Positions 13,226 through 23,794 of a stretch of DNA of 64,000 bases are shown piece after piece. Position 1 is the first letter of the stretch. Every line of letters starts with the position of its first letter. The stretch is from Mytilisepta virgata (Eukaryota; Mollusca; Bivalvia; Mytilida; Mytilidae), in the NCBI GenBank assembly GCA_028015205.1, contig CM051517.1, positions 54,311,455 to 54,375,454 of the forward strand. The letters run 5' to 3'. Position numbers and translations under genes: made by a program. Under the pieces are notes generated by a model that was not told the origin of the DNA, made no database searches, and worked only from the letters and a program-made list of their open reading frames with translations.

Positions 13226-13336
13226 TCATTCGTTTTTTCCAGGCTCTTCACCGACAACAACATCGACAGACACGCCAAAATGAGCTGACAAAGGCTTGGA
13301 GTCTTCCTCCACCTCATGCATCAGTACCCTAAAAAC
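13226..13336 (-). CDS. Exon 4 (last coding exon) of the EEP-fold gene
   Basis: After a TTGCAG acceptor it encodes 36 residues, containing EEDSKPLSAHFGVSVDVVV, and ends in TGA. The SAHFGV segment matches the terminal SDH motif of the family in both place and spacing, with Asp replaced by Ala. Confidence 0.82.
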   Translation of the reverse strand, partial: VFRVLMHEVEEDSKPLSAHFGVSVDVVVGEEPGKNE

Positions 13337-16300
13337 CTGCAATTAAATTTATCGACAATTATGTATGAAAATAACGAATTTTTGCAACTTACACGTAACT
13401 TTAAAACTCTCGGTTTCCCCAAAACGCCTAAATATACTGGATAAAATGAAAACGCCTCGTTTCCAGGTGACGGTGAAAATAAAGTTGTATATGCCAGACA
13501 CATCGTCTGTAAATCTCAATCTGCGGAATTGATTTTTCAAAATTTGAGTATATTAATCAATGTGAACTGTCTAATGACTTGGCCGAAAGATGCAATGAGC
13601 TTAGTTGTAACTAACAAATGAACTTACCCGAAACATTTCGCGGGTTGATTTTTAAATGTAAAACAGAGATAACTCTTCCTTTGAGATTTTATTGAAAATA
13701 AGTATAGCAACCCCATGTTGCACGAAATATGCACAAAGTGCATAAAAAATATTTGAAATAATGGTTTCATTAGGATAAGTTTGATTTTTTTCTCCAATTC
13801 TCAAGTATATTAATTTTCCTATTGAAAATGACCGCCGCGGTGGTCTCGTGGTAGCGTGTTCGTCTCGAGTGCGGAAGGTCGCGGGTTCGATCCCCGGCTG
13901 GATCAAACCAAAGACATTAAAATTGGTATGTTTGCTGCTTCTCCGCCAAACACGCGGCATCCAGGAGTAAGAGCAAAGATCGACTGGTCGGCTCGGAGTC
14001 AGTATTATGTGTCCGAGTGGGGTGATATGTCTTCCTGTGGACAGTTACCTCGTGGGCTAGCACATTAAAAATCCGGCTCAGCAAAAGCAGGGATCCTATT
14101 TATTATCATATTAACATGTTCTCGTCCTGATATGCATCCGGTTGCCACTGGACGTTAAACATTAATTCATCCATCCATTATCCTATTGAAAAATGCCCCA
14201 TTCCGAATCATTTTTGAGGTATACAAATATAAACTTTAAAGCTATTGTAAACTTTGTATGTTTTCTTGGACGACTTAATTAACCAAAAAAAAAATGTCCC
14301 ATTCCGAATCATTTTTGAGGTATACAAATATAAACTTTAAAGCTATTGTAAACTTTGTATGTTTTCTTGGACGACTTAATTAACCAAAAAAAAAATGTCT
14401 TCTAATTCTAACGAATAGACTTTCAAAATGCCAAAAATCTATTCGAGGAACCGATGTTTACGGCAGAAAAAGTTCCCTCAACAAATGCTAATACGATTTT
14501 CACTGAATTCATGATGTTTGAAAGTTCACTATTATCAACACAAGTGAATACATGTACGGCAATGAAATTAAAGGTTTCAAAATAACCTTTAAGTTCCCCA
14601 GTATTGCATTAATTACACAATTATGCCCCGTGTCTAATACGTCTTAATTAGAATTCAAAAGAATATAATTGACTGTGTACTTTTTACCTGGTCTTTTGTT
14701 TTTAGCTATCTTTCAGTATTTGGGGAAAAAACATACGTACGTGTGGATTTTCCTCCGCACGCTCACTCCCGCTGCTTTGAACCTTGAATCCTTTGACTAA
14801 AACATGGTCAAATATGTATCCAACACAATGTTCCTTCCAGTACTTTTCTTTCACATAGGCGTTGGAAAAGCAAAACGTACAGTGAGCATTACCTCCGTAG
14901 TACGATTCGCTGACTGGATCCCTGTATCCTTTCATTTTGAACCACTCCATTGATTGGATAAATTGTGGAACTAAATCGCCTTTTGTCAGGGAAGGACTAG
15001 TATTTAGACAACCGGCTAGAATGACATTGTCTGACATGTCTGTGGCCTGTACTAAATATTTTGCCTCCTTTAAGTTCTTTTCTTCATAAGAATTTGCGTC
15101 CGTATTAACTAGAAAATAAGAAATTCATCTATGATAAAAAGTTAAAACGAACCACAGTTATTTTAGTTTTATTTTCGCATACTTTAAATTACGATAAATA
15201 CAAAATTTGATAAATAAGATTCGCGTTTTATGACAAATTACGACTTGTCAATTGTGTTCACAGTTGAAAATGTTGAAAGGAAAAACACTAATCCAAAATA
15301 CAAAGGTACAGAGCTAAGCCTAATATGTAGAATCTTACATTGCAAGTAGACTGTAGAAATATGATAATCAGCTGCTCGCGAATAAAGATTCTGTTTCTCT
15401 AATCAAAATTACTATAATGATATAATTCGCCCTTATTCCCGTATTGACTCTGTCACTTAATTCATATGATTAAACCAAAGTGTTGATGGACCCCTTGACT
15501 CCTCCTCCTCCTAAACAACTGAATGGAAACTTTCAGAGGATTTTTATTACATGATGCCATAGTGCGCCTCCTATTTTAGATTTTGATCTGATGAATATTT
15601 GGGGTTACCCATACCAAAACATGGACTTTGACATTCATTGTGATATGGGTACCATGATCCTATCCGCAACTCCTCCTAAACCACTGAATGGAATTCGATG
15701 AAACTTTCTGAGGATCTTTATTACATAATGTTGTAGTGCACCTCCTATTTTAGATTTTGATCTGACCAACATTTGGGTTTCCCATACCAACACATGGACT
15801 TTGCCATTCATTGTGATAGGGGGTTCCAGTATGCAATCCGCAACTCCTCCTAAACCACTGAATAGAATTTGATGAAACTCATCCCACTGCTGTTGGAGTT
15901 TTCCTATCCAAAATATTGACATTTCCTTTCATGTATCTTATGTAAGGCGGGGGTATCAAGTAGTGAGCTTTGCTCACAGTATTTCTAGTTTTGAATATTT
16001 TATGTTTAGATGATAATGAAACTTCTGGATATCAAACAAAACGTGTATTTTGTAGCCAGAGTTTCCTCTTACATCCAACAGCCTGTTTTAGAACTTGCTG
16101 GACTCTTTGTACCACTCAGAGCGCATTCCATATATAGAACTATTTAGGGATATTTGCTAATTCTGTCAGTTTCATTTATCATCTACCAACAAAACCTTGG
16201 ATACTTTATTACTACAATTTTCCTCTTAAATAAACTTATAGTTTTAACCAATGTTTCCTAATAACGATGAAATATCGGCAAAAGAATACCGAAGCGACAG

Positions 16301-18770
16301 TCCATAAATTCGAAATGCAAGGAAAAGACAAAGTCAGGAGAATGGAACACAACAAACAAATGCGACAATGATACACGTATAACTAAAAGAATAAAAAATC
16401 GTGTAATAAACTAAACAAAACAAAACAGCACAGAAACTAAAGCTATAGCAATGTGAACTGCCATAAAAAACGGGGAGTGACATCAGGTGCTCCTAAGGGT
16501 AAGCATGTCCAGCCCCGTTAACGTCACCCGTCACATTGCAAGTTTGAACGAACTGACTGACAATGAGAACACACACTACTAAAATAAGTTAAATACATAG
16601 CAAACTAAAGGATGTTATTTAATAATTTAATATTGGATGTAACGCGTCATTTGATTGGTCAAACTTTTTTTCGTTTATCATATCATTGGCTAAATTTTCT
16701 TTCTGCTATGACGTCATTAAAGGGAATCCCGACGTTTTAGACGTCAAAACAACAGTTTGAATTAAATCATAGGGATTGACATTAATTTTGTTTTCAAGCT
16801 ATTCGATATAACCTCAATGCACATGGTGTACACTTTCAAATAACCGGAAAAAAATACAGTCAATCCTTCAATAACAATGTCTTGGTGTTTATGACAAAAA
16901 AGACAATCACCAGTTACCGATAATAAATTTTTGAATATCATTATTCAAATGGTTACAGAGGTGAAACACACAAGGTTTTCTTCGCTGTAATTTGTATGCG
17001 GAAAACACTGACATGTCCCAGTCCAACTCTAAAAAAGACGTGTGACGTCATAGGAACCTCAGACTACATCAGTTGTGCTTTGCTCAGTCAAACAGTAGAT
17101 ATCCCTGAATACCAAAATACAAAAATAACTGCCAAAAGGTAGTCTGATACTCACTATCAATATACTCTTTGCCTATGTATGGCTGCATAATAGTGCATAC
17201 AACTCTGCCTGTATCCTCAATCTAAAAAAAATATAGACTGGAGATTTGATACTTAATGTCCCTATTTCTATTGTGTGTCTTTTTTAAAACTGCAAGTCGT
17301 TTATTTTCTGTTATATCTGAAATGTTTCTTGAAAATTAAAATGAGAATTTTCCCTTCCTCTTGTGTGTATTTCCAATAGTGAAGTAAGTATTCTCTTGTC
17401 CACAGCTGAATTGCCTCAAATAATATACGAGAACGTATTTTCAATTTTGTTTGGGCCATTCATTAATTTTAACGTAAAATATAATGTCACCACAAACAAA
17501 TGTGACGTTGCAGTATTGTGGAGTTTTGTTTCCCAGAGTTTAATCAATACTTTCAACATAATAAAAATATGAAGAATTTCTTATTTTCAAACATTTCCTA
17601 CAGTTTTTATTTTGATAATAAATCTGCCAAAAAATTTGACAAACACGCTCTGTTTTATTTATATACGTGTTTGATATGTTACTATAAAATTAGACTATTT
17701 TATTATTTGATATTTTTAATCTCAATTTTGGTATATAAAAGTTCTGTTTCCCAAGATTTTGAAAGTACATTTATTTTGTTTGTTTGTTTAGTTGGGGTTT
17801 AACGCCGTTTTCAGCACATTTCGGCCATTTCGCGGCGGCCAGTTTTTATTGGTGGAGGAAGCCGGAGTACCCGGAGAGAACCACCGACCTTCGGTGGGAA
17901 AATTGGCAATCCTTGTCAATTAAGATTGGAGTCGAACACACCCGCCACAGGTGAGATTCGAACTCACAACCGCAGCGTTGACAGGCTAGTGATCAGTAGT
18001 AGTCGTGACGAACTACCTAGACCACTCGGCCACCGAGGCCCCCGAAAGTACATTTAACAAGCAGTACTACTCACATAAACATCCAACATTCCGTGACGTA
18101 TTATTTCATGATCATGTGGAAAGAATTCTCTGTTAAAAGACAAAATCTTCCTTTTACTGAGTAGTAGAAGTCCCGTAGGATTAAAGGCATATTCCACACT
18201 GAGGCAGTCCAAAGCATTTCTTTTTGTGCCACTAGTTATACAAGCAACACAGTCATCGCTCAGACCGTAGAAGAGATCTTTTAATCCAGCACACGTTTTT
18301 TCCATACAGGCAATGTATTCTTCATTATCAGACTCGCTATGACACGCATGCTCAGAACAATTTGCTACAATTTCTAAACTTGGTTTTTCTTCGGTTGAAC
18401 AAGGAGGTGGAAACGATGCTGATTTATCGAAGTTCCCATTGTAGTCGTGGTTAAAGCTAAACGAATATGGATATTTTTGTTTGGTGGCATCTAATATTGT
18501 TTCTTCATCTGCTTCATAATATACGCCCTGTATACAGACAACATCTGTGTTAGTCAAACTGGAATCGATAGCCTTGACAACTTCAACAGCCCTTTCTTTG
18601 TAGGGTTCACAGATTTTGTATTGGCTACTGTATGTATCGTATGGATTACAGTAGCCTGGGTACAGGTCGGCATTGAAGGACACAATTCTTCGTATTAAAT
18701 TATCGGCTGAGTTTCCGTGAACTCCTTTTGAAACGGTGATGAACCCCAGGATGACGAGCAATACGAACAT
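13226..18770 (-). CDS. Secreted endonuclease/exonuclease/phosphatase-fold protein, four coding exons, probably catalytically inactive
   Basis: Joining 18770-18075, 17221-17155, 15108-14741 and 13336-13226 gives 1242 nt, or 413 residues plus stop. Every junction has GT donor and AG acceptor bases and compatible phases (0, 1, 0). Residues 1-18 or so look like a signal peptide. The rest follows the DNase I/sphingomyelinase order: an N-terminal strand with RRIVSFNAD, then DVVCIQGV, a cysteine-rich insert, NPTGLLLLS, GRVVCTIMQPY, NVILAGCLNT, YIFDHVLV and PLSAHFGV. In active members these sites read QE, TH, GD and SDH. Here they read QG, TI, GC and SAH, so the metal-binding Glu, catalytic His and two Asp are lost while two Asn and the last His remain. 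I infer a secreted pseudoenzyme or binding protein. The family assignment rests on motif order, not on a search. Confidence 0.85.
13831..14180 (+). mobile_element. tRNA-derived SINE with 14-bp target duplication
   Basis: The head has an A-box-like TGGTCTCGTGGTAGC and a B-box GGTTCGATCCC at normal tRNA spacing. A non-tRNA body follows (CGACTGGTCGGCTCGGAGTC) and the 3' tail is ATTCATCCATCC-type. The flanks TCCTATTGAAAATG (13817-13830) and TCCTATTGAAAAATG (14181-14195) are a target-site duplication differing by one A, which fixes both ends. It lies in the last intron of the EEP-fold gene, in the opposite orientation. Confidence 0.9.
14190..14397. repeat. 101-bp direct repeat, two copies
   Basis: The segment starting AAATGCCCCATTCCGAATC at 14191 is repeated at 14292, and a third start follows at 14393 before divergence. 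The copies are almost identical, so the duplication is recent. It directly abuts the SINE target duplication and lies in an intron. Confidence 0.85.
14741..15108 (-). CDS. Exon 3 of the EEP-fold gene
   Basis: The acceptor is TTTTCTAG and the donor is GTACGTATG after a CAC codon. It encodes NTDANSYEEKNLKEAKYLVQ, then NVILAGCLNT (the position of the GD-N motif) and YIFDHVLVKG. Reading on past the donor would give a stop after 13 more residues, so splicing at GTACGT is what connects it to the C-terminal motif. Confidence 0.85.
15480..15995. repeat. Dispersed repeat with about 2.5 tandem units of roughly 174 bp
   Basis: The module CTCCTCCTAAACCACTGAAT recurs near 15498, 15666 and 15840, each time followed by GAAACTTTCTGAGGATC or a similar sequence. 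The block ends GCGGGGGTATCAAGTAGTGAG followed by CTTTGCTCACAG, where GTGAGC...GCTCAC forms a small hairpin. It is intronic to the EEP-fold gene. Minus-strand open frames here are repeat-derived. Confidence 0.65.
16255..16610 (-). repeat. Dispersed repeat with two joined modules
   Basis: In minus orientation it reads through a module with ACGGGTGACGTTAACGG and CTTACCCTTAGGAGCACCTG, then a module ending TTCGGTATTCTTTTGCCGAT. The first module recurs at about 44040-44400 and 46470-46990. The second recurs at about 24340-24510, 33140-33310 and 54170-54235. I remember this as an abundant mussel-type repeat, but I did not search for it. Confidence 0.6.
17155..17221 (-). CDS. Exon 2 of the EEP-fold gene
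   Basis: This 67-nt exon follows a run of T and then AG, and precedes GTGAGT. It encodes IEDTGRVVCTIMQPYIGKEYID, the strand that in active enzymes carries the TH(L) histidine. It ends with one base that completes an Ile codon with the next exon. Confidence 0.82.
17774..18043 (-). mobile_element. tRNA-derived SINE with perfect 13-bp target duplication
   Basis: On the minus strand the head reads GGCCTCGGTGGCCGAGTGG (A-box TGGCCGAGTGG), with a B-box GAGTTCGAATCTC. A conserved-looking body follows with CGGTGGTTCTCTCCGGGTAC and a (CAAA)n tail. GAAAGTACATTTA flanks it at 17761-17773 and 18044-18056 without mismatch, so the insertion is young. It sits in the first coding intron of the EEP-fold gene, 31 bp from the exon 1 splice donor and in the same orientation as that gene. 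The body resembles the central domain of published metazoan SINE superfamilies, which a search could name. Confidence 0.92.
18075..18770 (-). CDS. Exon 1 (coding part) of the EEP-fold gene
   Basis: It encodes 232 residues: the signal peptide, the FNAD strand, the QGV motif and a Cys-rich insert around residues 130-190 with about ten cysteines. It ends HGMLDVY directly before a GTGAGT donor. Upstream, AACAG at about 18796-18800 (complement) is a good acceptor 25 nt before the ATG, so the 5'UTR is probably split. Confidence 0.88.
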
Positions 18771-19619
18771 GATGTACTTCCAATTAGTTATACCCCTGTT
18801 AAAAAAATGAAATTAACATCAATACCACTGAGAACTTTGAAAAGGATAACTGTCACATTTAAGTTATAGCCGTTTTTGGTGTTGTTAAAAACCAAATGTA
18901 ATTATGAATTGTTTTTTTTTATTTTGGAACATATTATACGATATATATGAGGCAGTTTACCCTTCATAAACCGCAAAGCTGACAAAAGTAGGCTATACAT
19001 TTACAGGTATAACCTGTTCAAAATTTTAAAGAATGTTCGGAAAAAACGGAGGTCTTTCCGTCGCCATTTAAAAGCTTCTCAAAACCAAAGTCTGGGGTAA
19101 TAGTCCATATATTACCCCCTTTAAAATTGTAACCGGTCGCCCTATTTTACCAACATGTTACTAACAACAGAAAATTATCAAAACATACTTAAAACTCAAC
19201 TGCTCTGAACCCCCAGGAGCAGCGGTATTCAGTATTTGGTATTTCAATATTATGGTTTATCTAAACATATTGCAATATTTTGAACCGAATGCTCATAAAA
19301 TGCTGCACCGATGGTTTCTTTTCACACTTTTCCTCGAGATTAATTTCTATAAAAATGTAAAATGTAAATATTTTGATATTTTTTTTTTGGTCAGCATTCA
19401 TGAAAACCTGGCAGTTGGATTGGTGATTGTGTCCTGTGCTTTCATCCATTCAGTGGCAGCAATAAACATGCTATGATGTAATTCTTTGAAAAAGTCTATT
19501 TCTACTTATAGTTTTAAACTTACTCTTCAGTATTAATTTATATATAGAATACATGTACATTGTCTAGGAATATAAAATTTATTCTGACAAGACTTAGAAA
19601 CCGGTAGAAATATACGGAA

Positions 19620-19845
19620 GCGTATTAGGAACATTTAAAAAAAATATTGAGGAACGACAAATATTTTTCAAACTCAAAATTTTGACATTTCAAATTTCAA
19701 AATTTGGACTTTTATAAAGTTGAAATTTCGATTGTTAAAAAATTAAAATTTTACTTTTGGAAAGCCGCAATTTTAAATGTCAAACATTTAAGTTTGAATA
19801 ATATTTGTCGTCCCTATATATTATTTTGATATGGTCCTAATACGC
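19620..19845. mobile_element. Foldback/MITE-like inverted-repeat element, about 226 bp
   Basis: GCGTATTAGGAACAT at the left end pairs with ATGGTCCTAATACGC at the right end. The inner arms (ACGACAAATATTTTTCAAACT against AGTTTGAATAATATTTGTCG) continue the palindrome. The core is AT-rich with AAATTT and ATTTC strings. It has no coding capacity, and a target duplication is not clear. Confidence 0.6.
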
Positions 19846-20140
19846 CACGTTGAAATGCAGGATATTCAAGTACATAATGTAAGATCTCTTTTTCTCTCTT
19901 TAAAAAATATTGAATTCTATGACCTTTCAAATATCATCGATTCTATTAATATAGGATTTCAAATGGGTTAATCAAAATATTTTTAATTAAATTTTAATTG
20001 AATATCAATTTCAAGATTCGTAACAATTGTTTGAATTTAATCAAACATAACCTCATCATAATTATTTTAAGATGTCACTACAGCATCTTTAGTTCAAAGT
20101 TTTAAACACACATTAATTTAACTTTGTTTTTCAGACTTAC

Positions 20141-20355
20141 CTCAGAAAGACCACAAAACTGCTCTGGATAAGCGAAACACGCTGTGTTTATTATAATCAT
20201 AAAGATAATCTGTCGATGATTTTGCCTATGACACATCAGATGTAAATTCGACAAGTCTTTTTTTCAATTGTTTCAGTCACGCAGCATATATGTTTTTATC
20301 CGAAGGAGAACAATTCATTGTTGAATCTTAAGAAAGATCAATGATCAGCTTGATC
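20141..20355 (-). promoter_or_regulatory. Possible 5'UTR exon and TATA region of the EEP-fold gene
   Basis: On the minus strand, CTTTCTGAG is followed by GTAAGT (20140-20135), a strong donor that would pair with the acceptor just upstream of the start codon. A TATATA-type sequence near 20381-20390 could lie about 30 bases upstream of a start site, which sets the upper bound used here. This is inference only; transcript data would decide. Confidence 0.3.
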
Positions 20356-21018
20356 ACCATGTGTATGTCCATGCATAGCTGGTATATATCAATATACAAA
20401 TCATGCTTTTCATTATATTTTTTTCGAACTATTTGCAACAGCTAGTTGTAAAAGATACAGAATTCTGTGAAATTTAAGCTTAACTAGTGCTTTAACACCC
20501 GCCCCCCCCCCCCCAAAAAAAAAACCAAACAAACAAACAAACAAAAACGTATAAATGTGTATGTAATACTAGGTAATGTATGTAACACGCATATTATTAT
20601 GGACGTAAAAAAATGATTACATCGATATTCGTATGAACTAGGAGCAACATACCTCACAACAAGACAGACGTTGAATATGAATTATAACTTTCTATTGCCC
20701 ACTTAACCAACATATGACGCTAAATAAAATGTCTAGCCTAAATGTAGCATAAAAAATGTAGTATCAGAAAATGTTTTTGTGCCAATTAATACATTAAAAA
20801 TCCTGTTATTATTATCACAAGCTTCCTGTTATTTTACGATCTACAATCATAATTGATATACTCTATATACCCACGTTGTTATAAATGATAATTTGCACTT
20901 TGTTATAACTTTTATCGGTCTCTATAGATTACAAGACCTCACAGAAAAAGTCAAAATATTAAAACAAGTTTCATATGTCTCTCTGTTGTGTGTTTATGTT
21001 CGTTTTTTGTGATCTTTT

Positions 21019-22625
21019 ATGTCATTTCCGTCCGGTGTAAGGTGGTGTTGATTGATTGATATGTCATTTCCGTCCGGTGTAAGGTGATGTTGATTGATTG
21101 CTATGTCATTTCCGTCCGGTGTAAGGTAATGTTGATTGATTGGTATGTCATTTCCGTCCGTTGTAAGGTGGTGTTGATTGATTGGTATGTCATTTCCGTC
21201 CGGTGTAAGGTGGTGTTGATTGATTGGTATGTCATTTCCGTCCGGTGTAAAGTGGTGTTGATTGATTGGTATGTCATTTCCGTCCGGTGTAAGGTCGTGT
21301 TGATTGACTTGTATGTCATTTCCGTCCGGTGTAAGGTGGTGTTGATTGATTGGTATGTCATTTCCGTCCGGTGTAAGGTGGTGTTGATTGATTGCTATGT
21401 CATTTCCGTCCGGTGTAAGGTGGTGTTGATTGATTGGTATGTCATTTCCGTCCGGTGTAAGGTCGTGTTGATTGACTTGTATGTCATTTCCGTCCGGTGT
21501 AAGGTGGTGTTGATTGATTGCTATGTCATTTCCGTCCGGTGTAAGGTGGTGTTGATTGATTGGTATGTCATTTCCGTCCGGTGTAAGGTGATGTTGATTG
21601 ATTGGTATGTCATTTCCGTCCGGTGTAAGGTGATGTTGATTGATTGCTATGTCATTTCCGTCCGGTGTAAGGTAATGTTGATTGATTGGTATGTCATTTC
21701 CGTCCGGTGTAAGGTGGTGTTGATTGATTGGTATGTCATTTCCGTCCGGTGTAAGGTGGTGTTGATTGATTGGTATGTCATTTCCGTCCGGTGTAAGGTG
21801 ATGTTGATTGATTGCTATGTCATTTCCGTCCGGTGTAAGGTGGTGTTGATTGATTGCTATGTCATTTCCGTCCGGTGTAAGGTGGTGTTGATTGATTGGT
21901 ATGTCATTTCCGTCCGGTGTAAGGTGGTGTTGATTGATTGCTATGTCATTTCCGTCCGGTGTAAGGTGGTGTTGATTGATTGGTATGTCATTTCCGTCCG
22001 GTGTAAGGTGGTGTTGATTGATTGCTATGTCATTTCCGTCCGGTGTAAGGTAATGTTGATTGATTGGTATGTCATTTCCGTCCGATGTAAGGTGATGTTG
22101 ATTGATTGGTATGTCATTTCTGTCCGGTGTAAGGTGGTGTTGATTGATTGGTATGTCATTTCCGTCCGGTGTAAGGTGGTGTTGATTGATTGCAATGTCA
22201 TTTCCGTCCGGTGTAAGGTTTTGTTGATTGATTGGTATGTCATTTCCGTCCGGTGTAAGGTGATGTTGATTGATTGCTATGTCATTTCCGTCCGGTGTAA
22301 GGTGGTGTTGATTGATTGGTATGTCATTTCCGTCCGGTGTAAGGTGGTGTTGATTGATTGGTATGTCATTTCAGTCCGGTGTAAGGTGGTGTTGATTGAT
22401 TGGTATGTCATTTCCGTCCGGTGTAAGGTGATGTTGATTGATTGGTATGTCATTTCCGTCCGGTGTAAGGTGGTGTTGATTGATTGGTATGTCATTTCCG
22501 TCCGGTGTAAGGTGGTGTTGATTGATTGCTATGTCATTTCCGTCCGGTGTAAGGTGGTGTTGATTGATTGGTATGTCATTTCCGTCCGGTGTAAGGTGGT
22601 GTTGATTGATTGCTATGTCATTTTT
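21019..22625. repeat. 42-bp minisatellite, about 38 copies
   Basis: The unit is ATGTCATTTCCGTCCGG followed by TGTAAGGTGGTGTTGATTGATTGGT. Variants fall at a few positions (GTGG/GTGA/GTAA, GGTAT/GCTAT, GTCGTG...GACTTG). Because 42 is divisible by 3 and the unit has no stop in one forward frame, the array reads as a 522-codon frame of 14-residue repeats (VLIDWYVISVRCKV), and long frames also exist on the minus strand. There is no signal of coding constraint. The flanks match a dispersed repeat also present near 25.7 kb and 44.9 kb, from which the unit seems to have been amplified. Confidence 0.95.
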
Positions 22626-22670
22626 ATACATTTTGTTGTTTATTTGGTTTAATTGCAAAAAATAACGTAA

Positions 22671-22673
22671 TTT

Positions 22674-22755
<82 letters not shown>
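22671..22755. repeat. (TA)n microsatellite
   Basis: An almost pure TA dinucleotide run of about 80 bp begins some 50 bp after the minisatellite. It reads as a YIYIYI open frame, which has no meaning. Confidence 0.95.
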
Positions 22756-22757
<2 letters not shown>

Positions 22758-23081
22758 TTATTCTGATAAACCGTTGCACCTACAATGGTATACAGGTCCT
22801 ACAAACTATCGAAAGTGTTCCTTTGCGTATATTGTAAAAACAAGAATCGATTCCTCACTAAATACTAGGTTAGGATTTAGACCATGATAATTAAAGATTT
22901 CTATTAGAAGACCGGTATTACCTTCCAGCAACTTTTTAACGTTGCGACAGTTACACGTAGATAACCTTTAAACAGTCTCACGAGACCGTACACCCGAGTT
23001 ATATCGAGTTTGTGACCCGAAAATATCCAGGAAAATTTAAAATTACATACCCGAAATTATCCAAAAATAATAACATTTGTA

Positions 23082-23124
<43 letters not shown>

Positions 23125-23672
23125 GATAGAACTGAATTCTCCTCAGTGCTTTATAAAAATCTGCAGAAATTTTTTAAATCCTGACCGGAAATTTCCCAGA
23201 GTCAAAAAATCCTGTCCCGAAATCTCCGCCGGCTTTGTAAAATCTTCACCCGAATTTGCCGCACGTCCCGTATGTTAATATCATTACCCCCCCCCCCCCC
23301 CTCCCCGAGACCGTACATCGATTACCAGTGTATTTACAGACAAATATTTCTGTGGGTTCAAAAAATAATGAACGTGATAAGAAAAAAATACACATATACT
23401 AAACATATGTATTGATTAATTTATTTAACTATTGACATATTTTTATTTCAAGCATCGATAAATTTTTTATTAATATGGAACAAGCGTTTGATTTTAAGAG
23501 GCATAAAAAAGATGGAATTTGTAAAAACACAGGTTAAAAAAATTGGTGAACAAAAATGTATCGAAAAAGGATTAAGAGAAATCATCGATGAAAGAAAACA
23601 ATAAATGTATTTCTGGAATTCAAAATTTTATATTTAGAGATATATTTTGTTTTGCAATGTTCGGTGTTCTGA
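22756..23672. other. Spacer between the satellite and the TLR duplication
   Basis: It holds a second (TA)n run (about 23086-23121) and a poly-C run (about 23287-23301). No gene is seen. Confidence 0.5.
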
Positions 23673-23794
23673 CAAGTTGACCTACAACAGTCTCGCATCC
23701 TGAATAATGCAGTACCCAAACTACAAACGTGGCAATGAAAAGATTGTATTTCGACCGGTCTATAACCCCTTTTGTAACACCCTAATATATTTAC

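Larger units (their letters stand above)
18800..20990. other. Upstream intron and intergenic DNA of the minus-strand gene
   Basis: Apart from the inferred 5'UTR exon and an inverted-repeat element (19620-19845), nothing is recognisable. A poly-C/poly-A run lies at about 20501-20545. Open frames here are short and meaningless. Confidence 0.5.

Noticed and set aside
13831..13905. Free-standing tRNA gene
   Set aside because: A and B boxes are present, but the cloverleaf is poor and the sequence continues into a SINE body with a target duplication.
14702..14740. VRMFFPQILKDS as the true C-terminus of the EEP-fold protein
   Set aside because: It lies beyond a GTACGTATG donor, and the in-phase last exon with the SAHFGV motif is a better fit to the family.
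17940..18043. tRNA gene (Leu/Ser-like) on the minus strand
   Set aside because: It is the tRNA-like head of a SINE; body, tail and 13-bp duplication are all present.
21019..22625. CRISPR-like array
   Set aside because: Units are contiguous with no unique spacers, and the setting is eukaryotic.
21084..22652. 522-codon plus-strand open frame as a repeat protein gene
   Set aside because: It is exactly the 42-bp minisatellite; minus-strand frames are equally open, and the flanks are dispersed repeat. No promoter, signal peptide or domain.
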